Positions 48,022 to 56,021 of a stretch of 64,000 bases of DNA are shown piece by piece; positions within the stretch are counted from its first letter, which is position 1; each line of letters begins with the position of its first letter. The position numbers and the translations under genes were made by a program. The notes under the pieces are model-generated. The model was not told where the DNA came from. It searched no databases and was given only the letters and a program-made list of their open reading frames with translations. This DNA is from JAJXZJ01 sp050012855 (lineage in GTDB: Bacteria; Verrucomicrobiota; Verrucomicrobiia; Limisphaerales; J093): the NCBI GenBank assembly GCA_050012855.1, contig JBEKGJ010000025.1, positions 4,927 to 68,926 of the forward strand, in the 5' to 3' direction.

Positions 48022-49248
48022 ATGGAGACTCCTTCTTCCGCCCAACTGGCCACGGTCATCCTCAAACCCGGTGAAGCCGACCGCATTCTCGCCGGCCATC
48101 CTTGGATCTACGCCGGCGCCATCTTGCGCGTCACCCGGCCGATCGCCGATGGCGAACTGGTCCAGGTGAAGGACCACCGCCAGCGCTTCCTCGGCGCGGG
48201 CTTCTTCAACGCGAAATCGAAAATCCACGTCCGCGTCATCGCGCCGGACCGGGTCGAGGTGAACGAGGCGTTCTTCGTCGAACGGATTCGCGCCGCGCTC
48301 GAGCTCCGCCGCCGCCATCTGCCAGACGCCACCTCCTTCCGCGTCCTCAACGCCGAGAGCGATTTTCTCAGCGGCCTGATCGTGGACAAGTACGAGGACG
48401 TGCTGGTGCTGCAAACCTCGTCGCTGGGCATGGACCAGCGCAAGGCGCAGATCGTGGCGGCGCTACAGACCGTCCTGTCGCCGCGCGCCATCGTCGAACG
48501 CAACGAAACCTCGTCGCGCAAATTCGAAGGTCTGCCGGACGCCAGCGGACTGATCGCCGGGACACTGCCCGCCGAACTCATCGTCCGCCTGAACGGCCTG
48601 CAGTTTGGCGTGGATCTGACCGCCGGCCACAAGACCGGGCTCTACCTCGATCAACAATCGAATTACCAGCGCGTCGCCGACCTCGTCGCCCGGATGCCGG
48701 GCGCGCAGGTGCTGGACTGCTTCAGTTTCGTCGGCGGGTTCGCCCTCCACGCCGCCCGCGCCGGCGCGACCCACGTCCACGGGGTGGACCAGAGCGCGGA
48801 GGCCACCGCTGCGGCCGGGCGCCACGCCACGCTCAACGGCCTGGCGGACCGTTGCACGTTCGAGGCGGCCAACGTGTTCGACTGGCTCAAGGATCACACC
48901 GCCCGGGGACCGAACGAGAAATTGATCCCGCACTTCGACGCCATCGTGCTCGACCCGCCGTCGTTCACGCGCAACCGCGCTGCCGTGCCCGACGCGCTGC
49001 GTGGCTACAAGGAAATCCATCTCCGCGCATTGAAACTGCTGCGCCCCGGCGGCTTGCTGGCGACGTTCTGCTGTTCGCACCACGTGGACGCCGTGACGTT
49101 CCAGGACGTGATTATGTCAGCCGCGTTTGACGCCCACCGGGTCCTGCGCCGTGTCGCCACGTTCAGCCAGTCGGCGGACCACCCGGTCCTCCCGGCCATC
49201 CCGGAAACGGAGTACCTGAAGGGCTACGCCTTCGAAATCGCGCGGTGA
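48022..49248 (+). CDS. rlmI: RlmI-like 23S rRNA (cytosine) methyltransferase
   Basis: Start at ATG 48022 (METPSSAQLATVILKPGEAD), giving 408 residues. The N-terminal PUA domain shows 'LAGHPWIYAGAILRV' and 'GDVHRQRFLGAGFFN'-type segments, followed by an EEHD-like linker. The Rossmann domain contains 'DLTAGHKTGLYLDQQSNYQRV', motif I 'VLDCFSFVGGFALHAARAGA', 'HVHGVDQSAEA' and motif IV 'AIVLDPPSF', with the later 'CCSHHVD'. RlmI methylates m5C1962 of 23S rRNA, and this family also includes Rv2372/YccW-like proteins. The last ~95 bp are duplicated at 50588-50676, beyond the toxin-antitoxin genes. Confidence 0.9.
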   Translation: METPSSAQLATVILKPGEADRILAGHPWIYAGAILRVTRPIADGELVQVKDHRQRFLGAGFFNAKSKIHVRVIAPDRVEVNEAFFVERIRAALELRRRHLPDATSFRVLNAESDFLSGLIVDKYEDVLVLQTSSLGMDQRKAQIVAALQTVLSPRAIVERNETSSRKFEGLPDASGLIAGTLPAELIVRLNGLQFGVDLTAGHKTGLYLDQQSNYQRVADLVARMPGAQVLDCFSFVGGFALHAARAGATHVHGVDQSAEATAAAGRHATLNGLADRCTFEAANVFDWLKDHTARGPNEKLIPHFDAIVLDPPSFTRNRAAVPDALRGYKEIHLRALKLLRPGGLLATFCCSHHVDAVTFQDVIMSAAFDAHRVLRRVATFSQSADHPVLPAIPETEYLKGYAFEIAR

Positions 49249-49249
49249 G
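49153..49249 (+). repeat. Direct repeat, left copy (3' end of rlmI)
   Basis: This is the intact 3' end of the methyltransferase gene. A diverged copy at 50588-50676, in the same orientation, shares long blocks such as GGCTACGCCTTCGAAATC and GGACCACCCGG. The two copies enclose the two toxin-antitoxin modules. Confidence 0.8.
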
Positions 49250-49280
49250 GCAGTGGGCCTGCACACACCACAGCACCCGG

Positions 49281-49309
49281 TTGACATGCCTACGCCGCTG
49301 GCGTAGATT
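49281..49309 (+). promoter_or_regulatory. Promoter and operator of the HigBA-like module
   Basis: TTGACA (49281-49286) and TAGATT (49304-49309) are 17 bp apart. The dyad CTACGCC-GCT-GGCGTAG (49290-49306) overlaps the spacer and -10 box, the expected site for antitoxin autorepression. The GTG start at 49316 follows by six bases, so the mRNA is predicted leaderless. Confidence 0.65.
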
Positions 49310-49315
49310 GCGCGG

Positions 49316-49624
49316 GTGATCTTTGTCGAGACACCGACCTTCACCAGGCGGGTCCTCGCCCTGCTGAACGACGACGAGTACCGCGAAATCCAGTCGCATC
49401 TGACCCAGCACCCAGGCGCCGGCACCGTGATTCCGGGCTCGGGTGGGCTGCGCAAGCTGCGGTGGGCCGGGAGCGGTCGCGGCAAACGTGGCGGGCTGCG
49501 GGTCATCTACTACTGGTGGAGCGCCCGGGACCGCATCTCGATGCTGGTCATCTATCGGAAGAACGAACAAGACGACCTAACGCCGAACCAGGTGAAACTC
49601 CTGCGCCGGGCGTTGGGACTTTGA
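49316..49624 (+). CDS. higB: RelE/HigB-like toxin
   Basis: The 102-residue protein shows the RelE/ParE-superfamily pattern 'FTRRVLALLNDDEYREIQSHLTQHPGAGTVIPGSGGLRKLRWAG' with 'GRGKRGGLRVIYYWWS' and 'ISMLVIYRKNEQDDLTPNQ', the fold of ribosome-dependent mRNA interferases. 'GGLRKLRW' and 'KRGGLRVIYY' carry basic residues usual for the active site. The GTG start fits the promoter. The toxin gene precedes its antitoxin by three bases, the HigBA order. Function as a toxin is inferred from family and neighbour. Confidence 0.87.
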   Translation: MIFVETPTFTRRVLALLNDDEYREIQSHLTQHPGAGTVIPGSGGLRKLRWAGSGRGKRGGLRVIYYWWSARDRISMLVIYRKNEQDDLTPNQVKLLRRALGL

Positions 49625-49627
49625 GCC

Positions 49628-49915
49628 ATGAAAAAAGAACTTTTCGACGAACTCCTGCAGAGCGTGAAGGAAGCCGCGGCCATCGAACGCGGTCAGTTGA
49701 AGCCTGCGCGCACCTTCGAGGTCCGGACGGCCAACGACGTGGTTCGCGTCCGCGGCAAACTCGGGCTGTCCCAGACCAAGTTTGCCCGGCTGCTCGGGAT
49801 CAGCGAGGACACGCTTCAGAACTGGGAGCAAGGACGCCGCCGGCCGACGGGACCGGCCAAGGTCCTCCTGAAGGTCGCCGCGCGCCATCCCAAGGTGATC
49901 TTAGAAGCCGCCTGA
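49628..49915 (+). CDS. higA: XRE-type HigA-like antitoxin
   Basis: The 95-residue protein has an N-terminal toxin-binding segment ('MKKELFDELLQSVKEAAAIE') and a Cro/C1 helix-turn-helix ('DVVRVRGKLGLSQTKFARLLGISEDTLQNWEQGRRRPTGPAKVLL'). It follows the HigB-like gene by three bases and should neutralise it and repress the promoter at the 49290-49306 dyad. The pattern 'LGLSQTKFARLLGIS..TL.NWEQGRR.P.GPA' is typical of HigA-2-type antitoxins. Confidence 0.9.
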   Translation: MKKELFDELLQSVKEAAAIERGQLKPARTFEVRTANDVVRVRGKLGLSQTKFARLLGISEDTLQNWEQGRRRPTGPAKVLLKVAARHPKVILEAA

Positions 49916-50039
49916 CGCCGCTCCACCGCCGTGCCGGCCGCGTGGGAAGGGAAGCCGCCAACCCCCCCACGCCCGGCGCGTGCTGTGGCGCGTCCGAATG
50001 CCAATGACGATGGAACGGCGAGCCAAAGCGGCGGTCAGA

Positions 50040-50264
50040 TCACAACCATCTCGCAAACTCCTTGGCTTCCATTTCTGCGTCCTTGAGTATCTTCCCCAGC
50101 AGTCCAGGCCCGATGGTCTCACCCGCATGAACGGGGATCACTGTCCGGCGCCCGTCCGCATGCCGCAGGAAATGGTGGCTGCCCTTCGTTCGTGCGACTT
50201 CGAAGCCGGCCCGCCGCAAGGCCGCGATGACCTCGCGTCCGCGTAAACGAGGCAAGCGCGGCAT
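50040..50264 (-). CDS. hicA: HicA-like mRNA interferase toxin
   Basis: The 74-residue protein shows the double-stranded-RNA-binding-like HicA fold: 'LRGREVIAALRRAGFEVARTKGSHHFLRHADGRRTVIPVHAGETIGPGLLGKILKDAEM'. The catalytic His is in 'GSHHFLRH'. It is two bases downstream of the hicB-like gene, the BA order seen in many genomes. It converges with the HigBA module. Confidence 0.92.
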   Translation of the reverse strand: MPRLPRLRGREVIAALRRAGFEVARTKGSHHFLRHADGRRTVIPVHAGETIGPGLLGKILKDAEMEAKEFARWL

Positions 50265-50266
50265 AC

Positions 50267-50488
50267 TCAGACGGAGACGCGCTGCACGCCGATGAACTCG
50301 GTCGTCGTCGCCGCCGCGTGGTCAACCTCCAGGCACAATTCAATGGCCTCCCGAATCCGCTCCACCACCTTGTCGAGCGAGCGGGCCTGAGTGTGGCAAC
50401 CCGGCAACGCCGGAACGCTCGCCACGTAGTAACCCTCCGCATCGCGCTCGACGATGACGCTGAATTCACGCTTCCTCGACTGTCGCAT
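50267..50488 (-). CDS. hicB: HicB-like antitoxin
   Basis: Start at ATG 50488 (MRQSRKREFSVIVERDAEGY), giving 73 residues. The partial RNase H-like HicB domain is visible as 'VERDAEGYYVASVPALPGCHTQARSLDKVVERIREAIELCLE'. There is no added DNA-binding C-terminal domain, so autoregulation would need another arrangement. A promoter candidate ends six bases upstream. It is immediately followed by hicA. Confidence 0.9.
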   Translation of the reverse strand: MRQSRKREFSVIVERDAEGYYVASVPALPGCHTQARSLDKVVERIREAIELCLEVDHAAATTTEFIGVQRVSV

Positions 50489-50494
50489 GACGAT

Positions 50495-50523
50495 GGTATG
50501 CCAGAAAAACACCGGATGTGCAA
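50495..50523 (-). promoter_or_regulatory. Promoter candidate of hicBA, leaderless spacing
   Basis: On the minus strand TTGCAC (50518-50523) and CATACC (50495-50500) with 17 bp between and six bases to the hicB ATG. The -10 box is weak, so this is the least secure of the promoter calls. Confidence 0.35.
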
Positions 50524-50587
50524 GGCCGCCCGAAGCGCCACAGCGGAAGGAGGGTTTCGCAGGCGCGCCCACCTGGTTCCTTGACGC

Positions 50588-50676
50588 GTCGCCACATTCA
50601 GCCAGTCCGCGGACCACCCGGACCTCCCGGAAAACGGAATAGCTCAAGGGCTACGCCTTCGAAATCACGCGGTGAG
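50588..50676 (+). repeat. Direct repeat, right copy (duplicated rlmI 3' end)
   Basis: A diverged copy of the rlmI 3' end, lacking about nine bases and ending in the same GCGGTGAG context. It does not continue any gene and is the trace of a duplication or insertion event that flanks the HigBA/HicBA island. Confidence 0.8.
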
Positions 50677-50771
50677 ACGGGCCGCCGTCAAGGCGACGGA
50701 TGCGTTGGCCGGGCCACCGAAGCGACGGCTGCGTAAAGAAAGTTGTCAATACTTTGGACTGACCCCTGCCT

Positions 50772-51743
50772 CTATCGTGCGGTAAGGATTTCGCAGGAAA
50801 CTTTTACCGTTTGGTCGGACGGCCAGCGGTTTGTGGTGAGCGATACTACAGCAGGTGGAGTCGCCAGTGCGTAGCGCAAGTCCATGACTCGGCTCAAGCC
50901 TGGCAAGGGCACGATGACCGGGTCTATCGAACTCCGTGCCCGGGTATTGGTCACCGAAATATCAACTCGCTTCGTGGCGAACAATTCGTTGGATGGATGC
51001 AAGTACACCTTCTGATCAACAGTGATCTCCAACGGTACCATGCACGCGTTTACATTTGTGAAGTTTCGGGCCTGCAGAGTTTGGAAGTTCGGGTGAACGC
51101 GAGGCACGCCAGACAGGTTTGAAATCGTCATTGCCACGGGCAGACCCGGAAAGTGCGGGTTGACAACGACTGACCCGGTTGCGCTGCGTGGAACATCATC
51201 GTTGCCATACGTCGCCCCGTGTAGCGGTAGCATCTGGCTATTCGTCTTGGCCAGAAGATAATGGGACGACGCAAATCCGTACCAGAGGGCCAAAATTACC
51301 TCGTCCCCCTCAATTGGTTCGGCGCCAGGGCCTCGCCACGCGAACGCGACAATAGTATTTGTAGAAATGTTGGGAGGACGAAACGAGCACACGAAGCAAG
51401 TATTGGTTCCGTCTGAAGACTCGGTCTTCATGTTGTCGCGCAGTCGAATGGGTTCCGTGCGATTGGTTGACCAGGGCAGATCTCGTATAAACGTGGGCGA
51501 GAGTTCACGGCACGTTATCTTCCACTCAGTGCCCCGCACATCCACTGCAAAATCATAGAGTTCCGGCTGGGGTTCATCTGCTAGGGAGTGGGCCCGTCCT
51601 TCGAGAGTCATGCTGAGGCGAGCCTGCCCTTCCACACGGTAATCTTGCGCCCGCACTGCTAGCGACAACGCCATCAGCATCAGCATGCGCAGAATCCGTG
51701 CGCCCACGGCGGCTCTCAACCGCGTGCGAAATCGGCTTTTCAT
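50772..51743 (-). CDS. Exported protein of unknown function
   Basis: The 323-residue protein has an Arg-rich N-terminus and signal helix (GARILRMLMLMALSLAVRAQ). The mature part is beta-rich: 'YRVEGQARLSMTLEGRAHSLADEPQPELYDFAVDV', 'TNTIVAFAWRGPGAEPIEGDEVILALWYGFASSHYLL' and 'TISNLSGVPRVHPNFQTLQARNFTN'. No known domain or catalytic motif is evident. It is a single gene on the minus strand, between the toxin-antitoxin island and the beta-helix gene. The periplasm or surface is the likely location. Confidence 0.6.
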   Translation of the reverse strand: MKSRFRTRLRAAVGARILRMLMLMALSLAVRAQDYRVEGQARLSMTLEGRAHSLADEPQPELYDFAVDVRGTEWKITCRELSPTFIRDLPWSTNRTEPIRLRDNMKTESSDGTNTCFVCSFRPPNISTNTIVAFAWRGPGAEPIEGDEVILALWYGFASSHYLLAKTNSQMLPLHGATYGNDDVPRSATGSVVVNPHFPGLPVAMTISNLSGVPRVHPNFQTLQARNFTNVNACMVPLEITVDQKVYLHPSNELFATKRVDISVTNTRARSSIDPVIVPLPGLSRVMDLRYALATPPAVVSLTTNRWPSDQTVKVSCEILTAR

Positions 51744-51867
51744 ACTTTAAGCAGGGTAGTGATGGGCTGACAGCAGAACAAGGCAAGAATCTCGTAAATT
51801 CCGCTCCTCCGTCTCCGGCGCATCTCGGTCGTCGAGTGAATTCGTGCCCCTGTTCGTGTCTTTCCCC

Positions 51868-54171
51868 TCACCAGACGCGGAGGGCGAGCGGGCCGGTGCC
51901 GGGTTGCTCGAACGGCCCGGGCGTGGGCCGTGCCCGGCTGCGCACTTTGCCAAAGTAATCCGTGTTCACCTGCAGCGGCGATCCATCCGCATTCTCGTAG
52001 GCGACCCCGGCGACCCGTGCCTTGCCGAGGCGTTCCGTCGTGACCAGCGCGGTGGCCGCGCGCAGCAAGTCCGAACCGGGCCGGAAGTGGAGGATGAACC
52101 GGCCGTTTTCCTCCTGGAGATTCAGCCCAGGATCGCTTTCCGTCCGCACGAGCGGCTGCGTCTCCCCCGCGTAAGGGCGCGCGCCGTGGAGGAACACATT
52201 GCCGCCCGTCTGGAGCGGCACTTCGCGGGGGTCATAGCCACAGAGTCCGAAGCGGCTGATCCATTGGAGTTCCTTGGTGACGGTCGGCGCCGGGTTGGCC
52301 GCCGGGTCACCGTTGCCAACGAACAGGTTATTGTAGAACCGGTCACCGCCGCCGCGGACCTGGACCAGGCCGGCGACCGTCGTCGCGTGCGCCGGATGAT
52401 AAGGGGTGGCGCGGTCGGGCTCCGGCCGGTTCGTGATGCGGCCGGCAAAGAGATTATGCGCGTAAGCGCCGCCCTCGGACATGTCCAGCAGGCTGACGGG
52501 CGAGAGGAGCAGGTTGTTGTCCACCAGGAAAGGGCCGTGGTCCACCTCGAAGAACACGTCCTGGCCGGCGTTGTCATGGAAGAGATTCCCGGAAACGCGC
52601 GTGCCCTGAGCCATCCAGTCGAGCCAGAGTCCCAGGCAGGTGCGATAGATGTGGTTGCCGCGGATGGTGGTGTCAATGGCCCCGTGGAACTTGATGCCCG
52701 CCATCTCGGCGCCAGAGAAGAGCCGCCGCACATGAATGTCGTGGATTGTGTTCCCGGTGACGGTGCAGAACGCGGCGCCCAGGCTGCCGACGATCCCCGC
52801 CTGTTCGCAATGGGAGATGGTGTTGTTACGGACGATGTGATGCCCGATGGTGGCGCGATTCCAGCCGTTCTGGAGCGCCCGTTCGACCGTCTTCACGTAG
52901 CCCTCGGCCGTGTTCGCCGACGTGTTGTCGTAGGCGTCGCCGTATTTGCCCAGCGCAATGCCGGAGCAAACGGAGTGGCTGACGACGTTGCTTTCGATGA
53001 TCCAACCCTTGCTCCAATGCGTGCCGATCACGCCGATTTGCTCGGCGGTCGGCGGTGCCCAGGGCGCGGCGGCGTCGCGCAGCGTGAACCCGCGCACCGT
53101 GAGATAGTCCCGCCCCGGCCGGTCGGGGTAAAAAACCGTCCGGCGGACGTTGATCTCGACCAACTGATCGTTCGGATTCACCCCGTTGAACTGGGCCCAG
53201 ATCGTGGTGTTCGTCGCGTCCACCTGCGCGAACCACAACTGTGGATTCAGCGGAGCCGTCTGGTGCCCGCGGAACACGAGGCAGAGCGTCCTGACGCCGC
53301 TCACGGGTTTGAGTCGGGCCTTGAACGTGGACCAGGACTGCCACCCGCCCGTGTTGGGGACCGCACAGGCGCCCAGCAGTTCGCCCTGCGGCGAGTCGAG
53401 CCGGACCTCGACGCGGCCGCCGGCGGTGGCGGAGGCGGCACGAAGCTCGAGTTCAGACGCACCCCGGCCGAAGTCCACTCCGCCATAGCGGACCCAGTCG
53501 CCCGGCGCGATGAAGCCGAGGCATTCGCCGCCCTCGGAGCACGGCGCGTTTTGCGTGCCGTGTTTGGCGGCAAAGCCCGCGGCCGGGATGCGTGGCGCAT
53601 CAGCCCCACTTGGCCGCAGCCAGGCCACATTCAGCAAATAGTCGCCCGCTTGCGCCAGCCACGCCGGCGGGGTGCCGGCGAACAATTCGTCGAGTTTGGC
53701 GGCCTCGGTCAGCCAGTCGCCGTTGAGATAAACGGCGCCGGTGTGATGCTCGCGGCCGCGCGGATCGAACCAGTCGCCGTGGATGAGGTCGCGGTAAGGA
53801 TTGAAGCTGCCGAAGAACGTGTTCGGCAGCGTGACCTGCCAGACCTCGTTCGTGACGCGGATCCAGTGCTTGATCGCCTCGGAGCCCTTGATCTCGACCC
53901 GTTCGCCGCGGGCCGCCTGATAGACGATGCGCCGGGATTCCGACCGTCCGCCGCGGGGCGGGTTGACGCGCTCGCGATACACGCCCGCATGCACGGTGAC
54001 GACGTCGCCGGGCTGAGCGAGGTCGGCCGCGCGTTGGATGGTGCGCAGCGGCGCCTTCTTTGTGCCGGGATTGGCGTCGTTGCCGGTGGTGGCCACGTGA
54101 AATTCGGCGGCTCGTGAGGCGGACCACGGGCCCAGCAGGGCGGTGGCGACGAAGAGAACAATGGGCTTCAT
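51868..54171 (-). CDS. Exported right-handed parallel beta-helix protein with CBM6-like domain
   Basis: The 767-residue protein has a signal peptide (MKPIVLFVATALLGPWSASRAA) and the DUF1565-like opening 'FHVATTGNDANPGTKKAPLRTIQRAADLAQPGDVVTVHAGVYRE'. A domain with 'GFIAPGDWVRYGGVDFGRGASELELRAAS' and 'RVEVRLDSPQGELLG' (about 225-330) resembles carbohydrate-binding module CBM6. From about 390 on, beta-helix repeats such as 'VRNNTISHCEQAGIVGS', 'VTGNTIHDIHVRRLFSGAEMAGIKF' and 'VSGNLFHDNAGQDVFFEVDHG' form the solenoid. Such proteins are polysaccharide lyases or glycosidases. The catalytic family is undetermined; an arabinan, xylan or fucan substrate is possible. Confidence 0.82.
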   Translation of the reverse strand: MKPIVLFVATALLGPWSASRAAEFHVATTGNDANPGTKKAPLRTIQRAADLAQPGDVVTVHAGVYRERVNPPRGGRSESRRIVYQAARGERVEIKGSEAIKHWIRVTNEVWQVTLPNTFFGSFNPYRDLIHGDWFDPRGREHHTGAVYLNGDWLTEAAKLDELFAGTPPAWLAQAGDYLLNVAWLRPSGADAPRIPAAGFAAKHGTQNAPCSEGGECLGFIAPGDWVRYGGVDFGRGASELELRAASATAGGRVEVRLDSPQGELLGACAVPNTGGWQSWSTFKARLKPVSGVRTLCLVFRGHQTAPLNPQLWFAQVDATNTTIWAQFNGVNPNDQLVEINVRRTVFYPDRPGRDYLTVRGFTLRDAAAPWAPPTAEQIGVIGTHWSKGWIIESNVVSHSVCSGIALGKYGDAYDNTSANTAEGYVKTVERALQNGWNRATIGHHIVRNNTISHCEQAGIVGSLGAAFCTVTGNTIHDIHVRRLFSGAEMAGIKFHGAIDTTIRGNHIYRTCLGLWLDWMAQGTRVSGNLFHDNAGQDVFFEVDHGPFLVDNNLLLSPVSLLDMSEGGAYAHNLFAGRITNRPEPDRATPYHPAHATTVAGLVQVRGGGDRFYNNLFVGNGDPAANPAPTVTKELQWISRFGLCGYDPREVPLQTGGNVFLHGARPYAGETQPLVRTESDPGLNLQEENGRFILHFRPGSDLLRAATALVTTERLGKARVAGVAYENADGSPLQVNTDYFGKVRSRARPTPGPFEQPGTGPLALRVW

Positions 54172-54593
54172 GGGTCGAGGGAGCTTATGGTTTCACGGCG
54201 GATTGTTCCTGAACGGCGCGCATTGAAAAGGCAAAACCCTCGCGGACGCTGGTCCCGATGGCGGCCGCAAGGTCTGACGGCATCACAAACCCCCAGCGCC
54301 GCAACACCGCATTGCTCAACGCCCTCAGCAAGCTTGGACTGGCCGCAATCCGCCACACGCCCCGACTACTGTGCGCCACCTTTGCCGGGCGTTCGTAGCA
54401 TTCTCCCGGCTGACCCCCTTGCGGTTCCCGCCTGGCCGTTCGGCTACGGTTGGCGTCATCGCCCCGTCGGGGACCTTTCACCCCGAGAGGTTCGGCGCCT
54501 GCCAGACACACGAGCCATGGACTTCAGCCCACGGTGGACGAGCGCGCGGGCCGATTCGGCAAGGGTTTCTTGTGCGATCGCCGAGGACGGGGA
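54172..54593. other. Spacer between the beta-helix gene and thrC, no gene seen
   Basis: About 420 bp without a recognisable gene. Open frames in both directions give low-complexity, Arg/Pro-rich translations. I see no strong hairpin or promoter consensus apart from general GC-rich dyads. Confidence 0.4.
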
Positions 54594-55961
54594 TCACCTC
54601 GCTGCGTGCGTTTCGATTAGGTAATTCCGGAACGCCGCCTCATCCACCGTCAGCCGGTCGTAGTCCTCGGTCAGCTTGTCCAATGCGGCGAGCGCGGGCG
54701 GGGTGGCCGGCGCAAAGCCGAGCACCTTTTCGATCTCCTCGGGAAATTTCGCCGGATGCGCCGTCTCCAGCACCACCGCCGGCGCGCCGTTCAACGGCTC
54801 GGTCGCGACATAATCGAGAAAGCCGCGCCAGCCCACCGCGCCGTGCGGTTCGAGCAAAAGCTGATGTTCGCGCCAGGCCTGGGCAATCGTGGCCCGCGTT
54901 TGCTGGTCCGACACCGAAGTCGAGAACAGGTCGCGCCGCATCGCCGCCACATCCGGGGCGCGGTGGATCACGCCGGTTTCGTCCATCTGCCCGCCATAAA
55001 CGGCGACGAGCCGGGCGAGGTTGCTCGGGTGGCCCACGTTCATCGCGTTCGAGAGGCAGTTGCGCGACGGCTCGATCTTCGCGTAAGCGCCGGTGGCCAG
55101 AAACCGCGGAAACTCGTCATTGCCGTTCACGGGCACCACGAGCCGTTTGATCGGCAGGCCCATTCGGTCGGCGAACACCGCGCCCATCATGTCGCCGAAG
55201 TTGCCGCTGGGCACGGCGAACACGATCGGTTCGCCGGGCCGTGCCAGTCGCGCCGCGGCGTAAAAGTAATACACGCTCTGCGGCAACAGACGGCCGATAT
55301 TGATCGAGTTGGCGGAAGAGAGCGGAATGTGGTTCAGGGCGGGATCGGCGAACGCGCGCTTCACCAGCGCCTGACAGTCGTCGAACTTGCCGTCCACGGC
55401 GACGGTGCGGATGTTTCCGCGCAGCGTCGTCATCTGCTTGCGCTGGCGGTCGCTGACTTCGCAAATCGGGAAGAGCACGATGACGCGGACGCCCTCAACG
55501 CCATGGAAGGCGTTGGCCACTGCCGAGCCGGTGTCGCCGCTGGTCGCGGTGAGGATCGTCAACGACCGGCCCGCCTCGCGCACGAAACGGCCAATCAGCC
55601 GGGCCATCATCCGCGCCGCAAAATCCTTGAACGAGCAGGTCGGTCCCTGGTCGAGCCGCATGACGTGGACGCGGTCGAAGCCGCGCACCGGCTCGAGGGG
55701 AACCTCGAAGTCGTAGGCGTCGCGACAGAGCGCCGCCAGGTCGTCGTCGCCGAGCACGCCCGCCGTGAACTGCGACAGCACGCGAAAGGCGATCTCGTGA
55801 TAGGACAACCTCGCGAAGGCGGCGAATTCGTCGGCCGTGAACGTGGGGAATTGTGCCGGCAGATAAAGCCCGCGATCGGGCGCCTGGCCAATGAGCAGCG
55901 CGTCGCGCAGGTTCACCGCCGGCGACTGGCCGTTCGTGCTGTGGAACAGGAGGGTTGGCAT
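54594..55961 (-). CDS. thrC: Threonine synthase
   Basis: Start at ATG 55961 (MPTLLFHSTNGQSPAVNLRD), giving 455 residues. The PLP lysine is in 'DQGPTCSFKDFAARMMARLIG', and the phosphate loop is 'LTATSGDTGSAVANAFHGVEG'. 'LSSANSINIGRLLPQSVYYFYA' and 'PSGNFGDMMGAVFADRMGLPIKRLVVPVNGNDEFPRFL' are hallmark class II threonine synthase segments. It converts O-phosphohomoserine to threonine. It lies 60 bp after hom on the same strand, forming a threonine module; thrB is not here. Confidence 0.95.
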   Translation of the reverse strand: MPTLLFHSTNGQSPAVNLRDALLIGQAPDRGLYLPAQFPTFTADEFAAFARLSYHEIAFRVLSQFTAGVLGDDDLAALCRDAYDFEVPLEPVRGFDRVHVMRLDQGPTCSFKDFAARMMARLIGRFVREAGRSLTILTATSGDTGSAVANAFHGVEGVRVIVLFPICEVSDRQRKQMTTLRGNIRTVAVDGKFDDCQALVKRAFADPALNHIPLSSANSINIGRLLPQSVYYFYAAARLARPGEPIVFAVPSGNFGDMMGAVFADRMGLPIKRLVVPVNGNDEFPRFLATGAYAKIEPSRNCLSNAMNVGHPSNLARLVAVYGGQMDETGVIHRAPDVAAMRRDLFSTSVSDQQTRATIAQAWREHQLLLEPHGAVGWRGFLDYVATEPLNGAPAVVLETAHPAKFPEEIEKVLGFAPATPPALAALDKLTEDYDRLTVDEAAFRNYLIETHAAR

Positions 55962-56021
55962 TCCAAATGGACCGGGTCGGACGCGCGCGCCGCGTGGCAC
56001 ACGCCCGCCTTGCTCGTTCGC

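Noticed and set aside
51844..54117. A 757-codon open frame on the plus strand
   Set aside because: It is exactly antisense to the beta-helix gene, which has a signal peptide and clear repeats.
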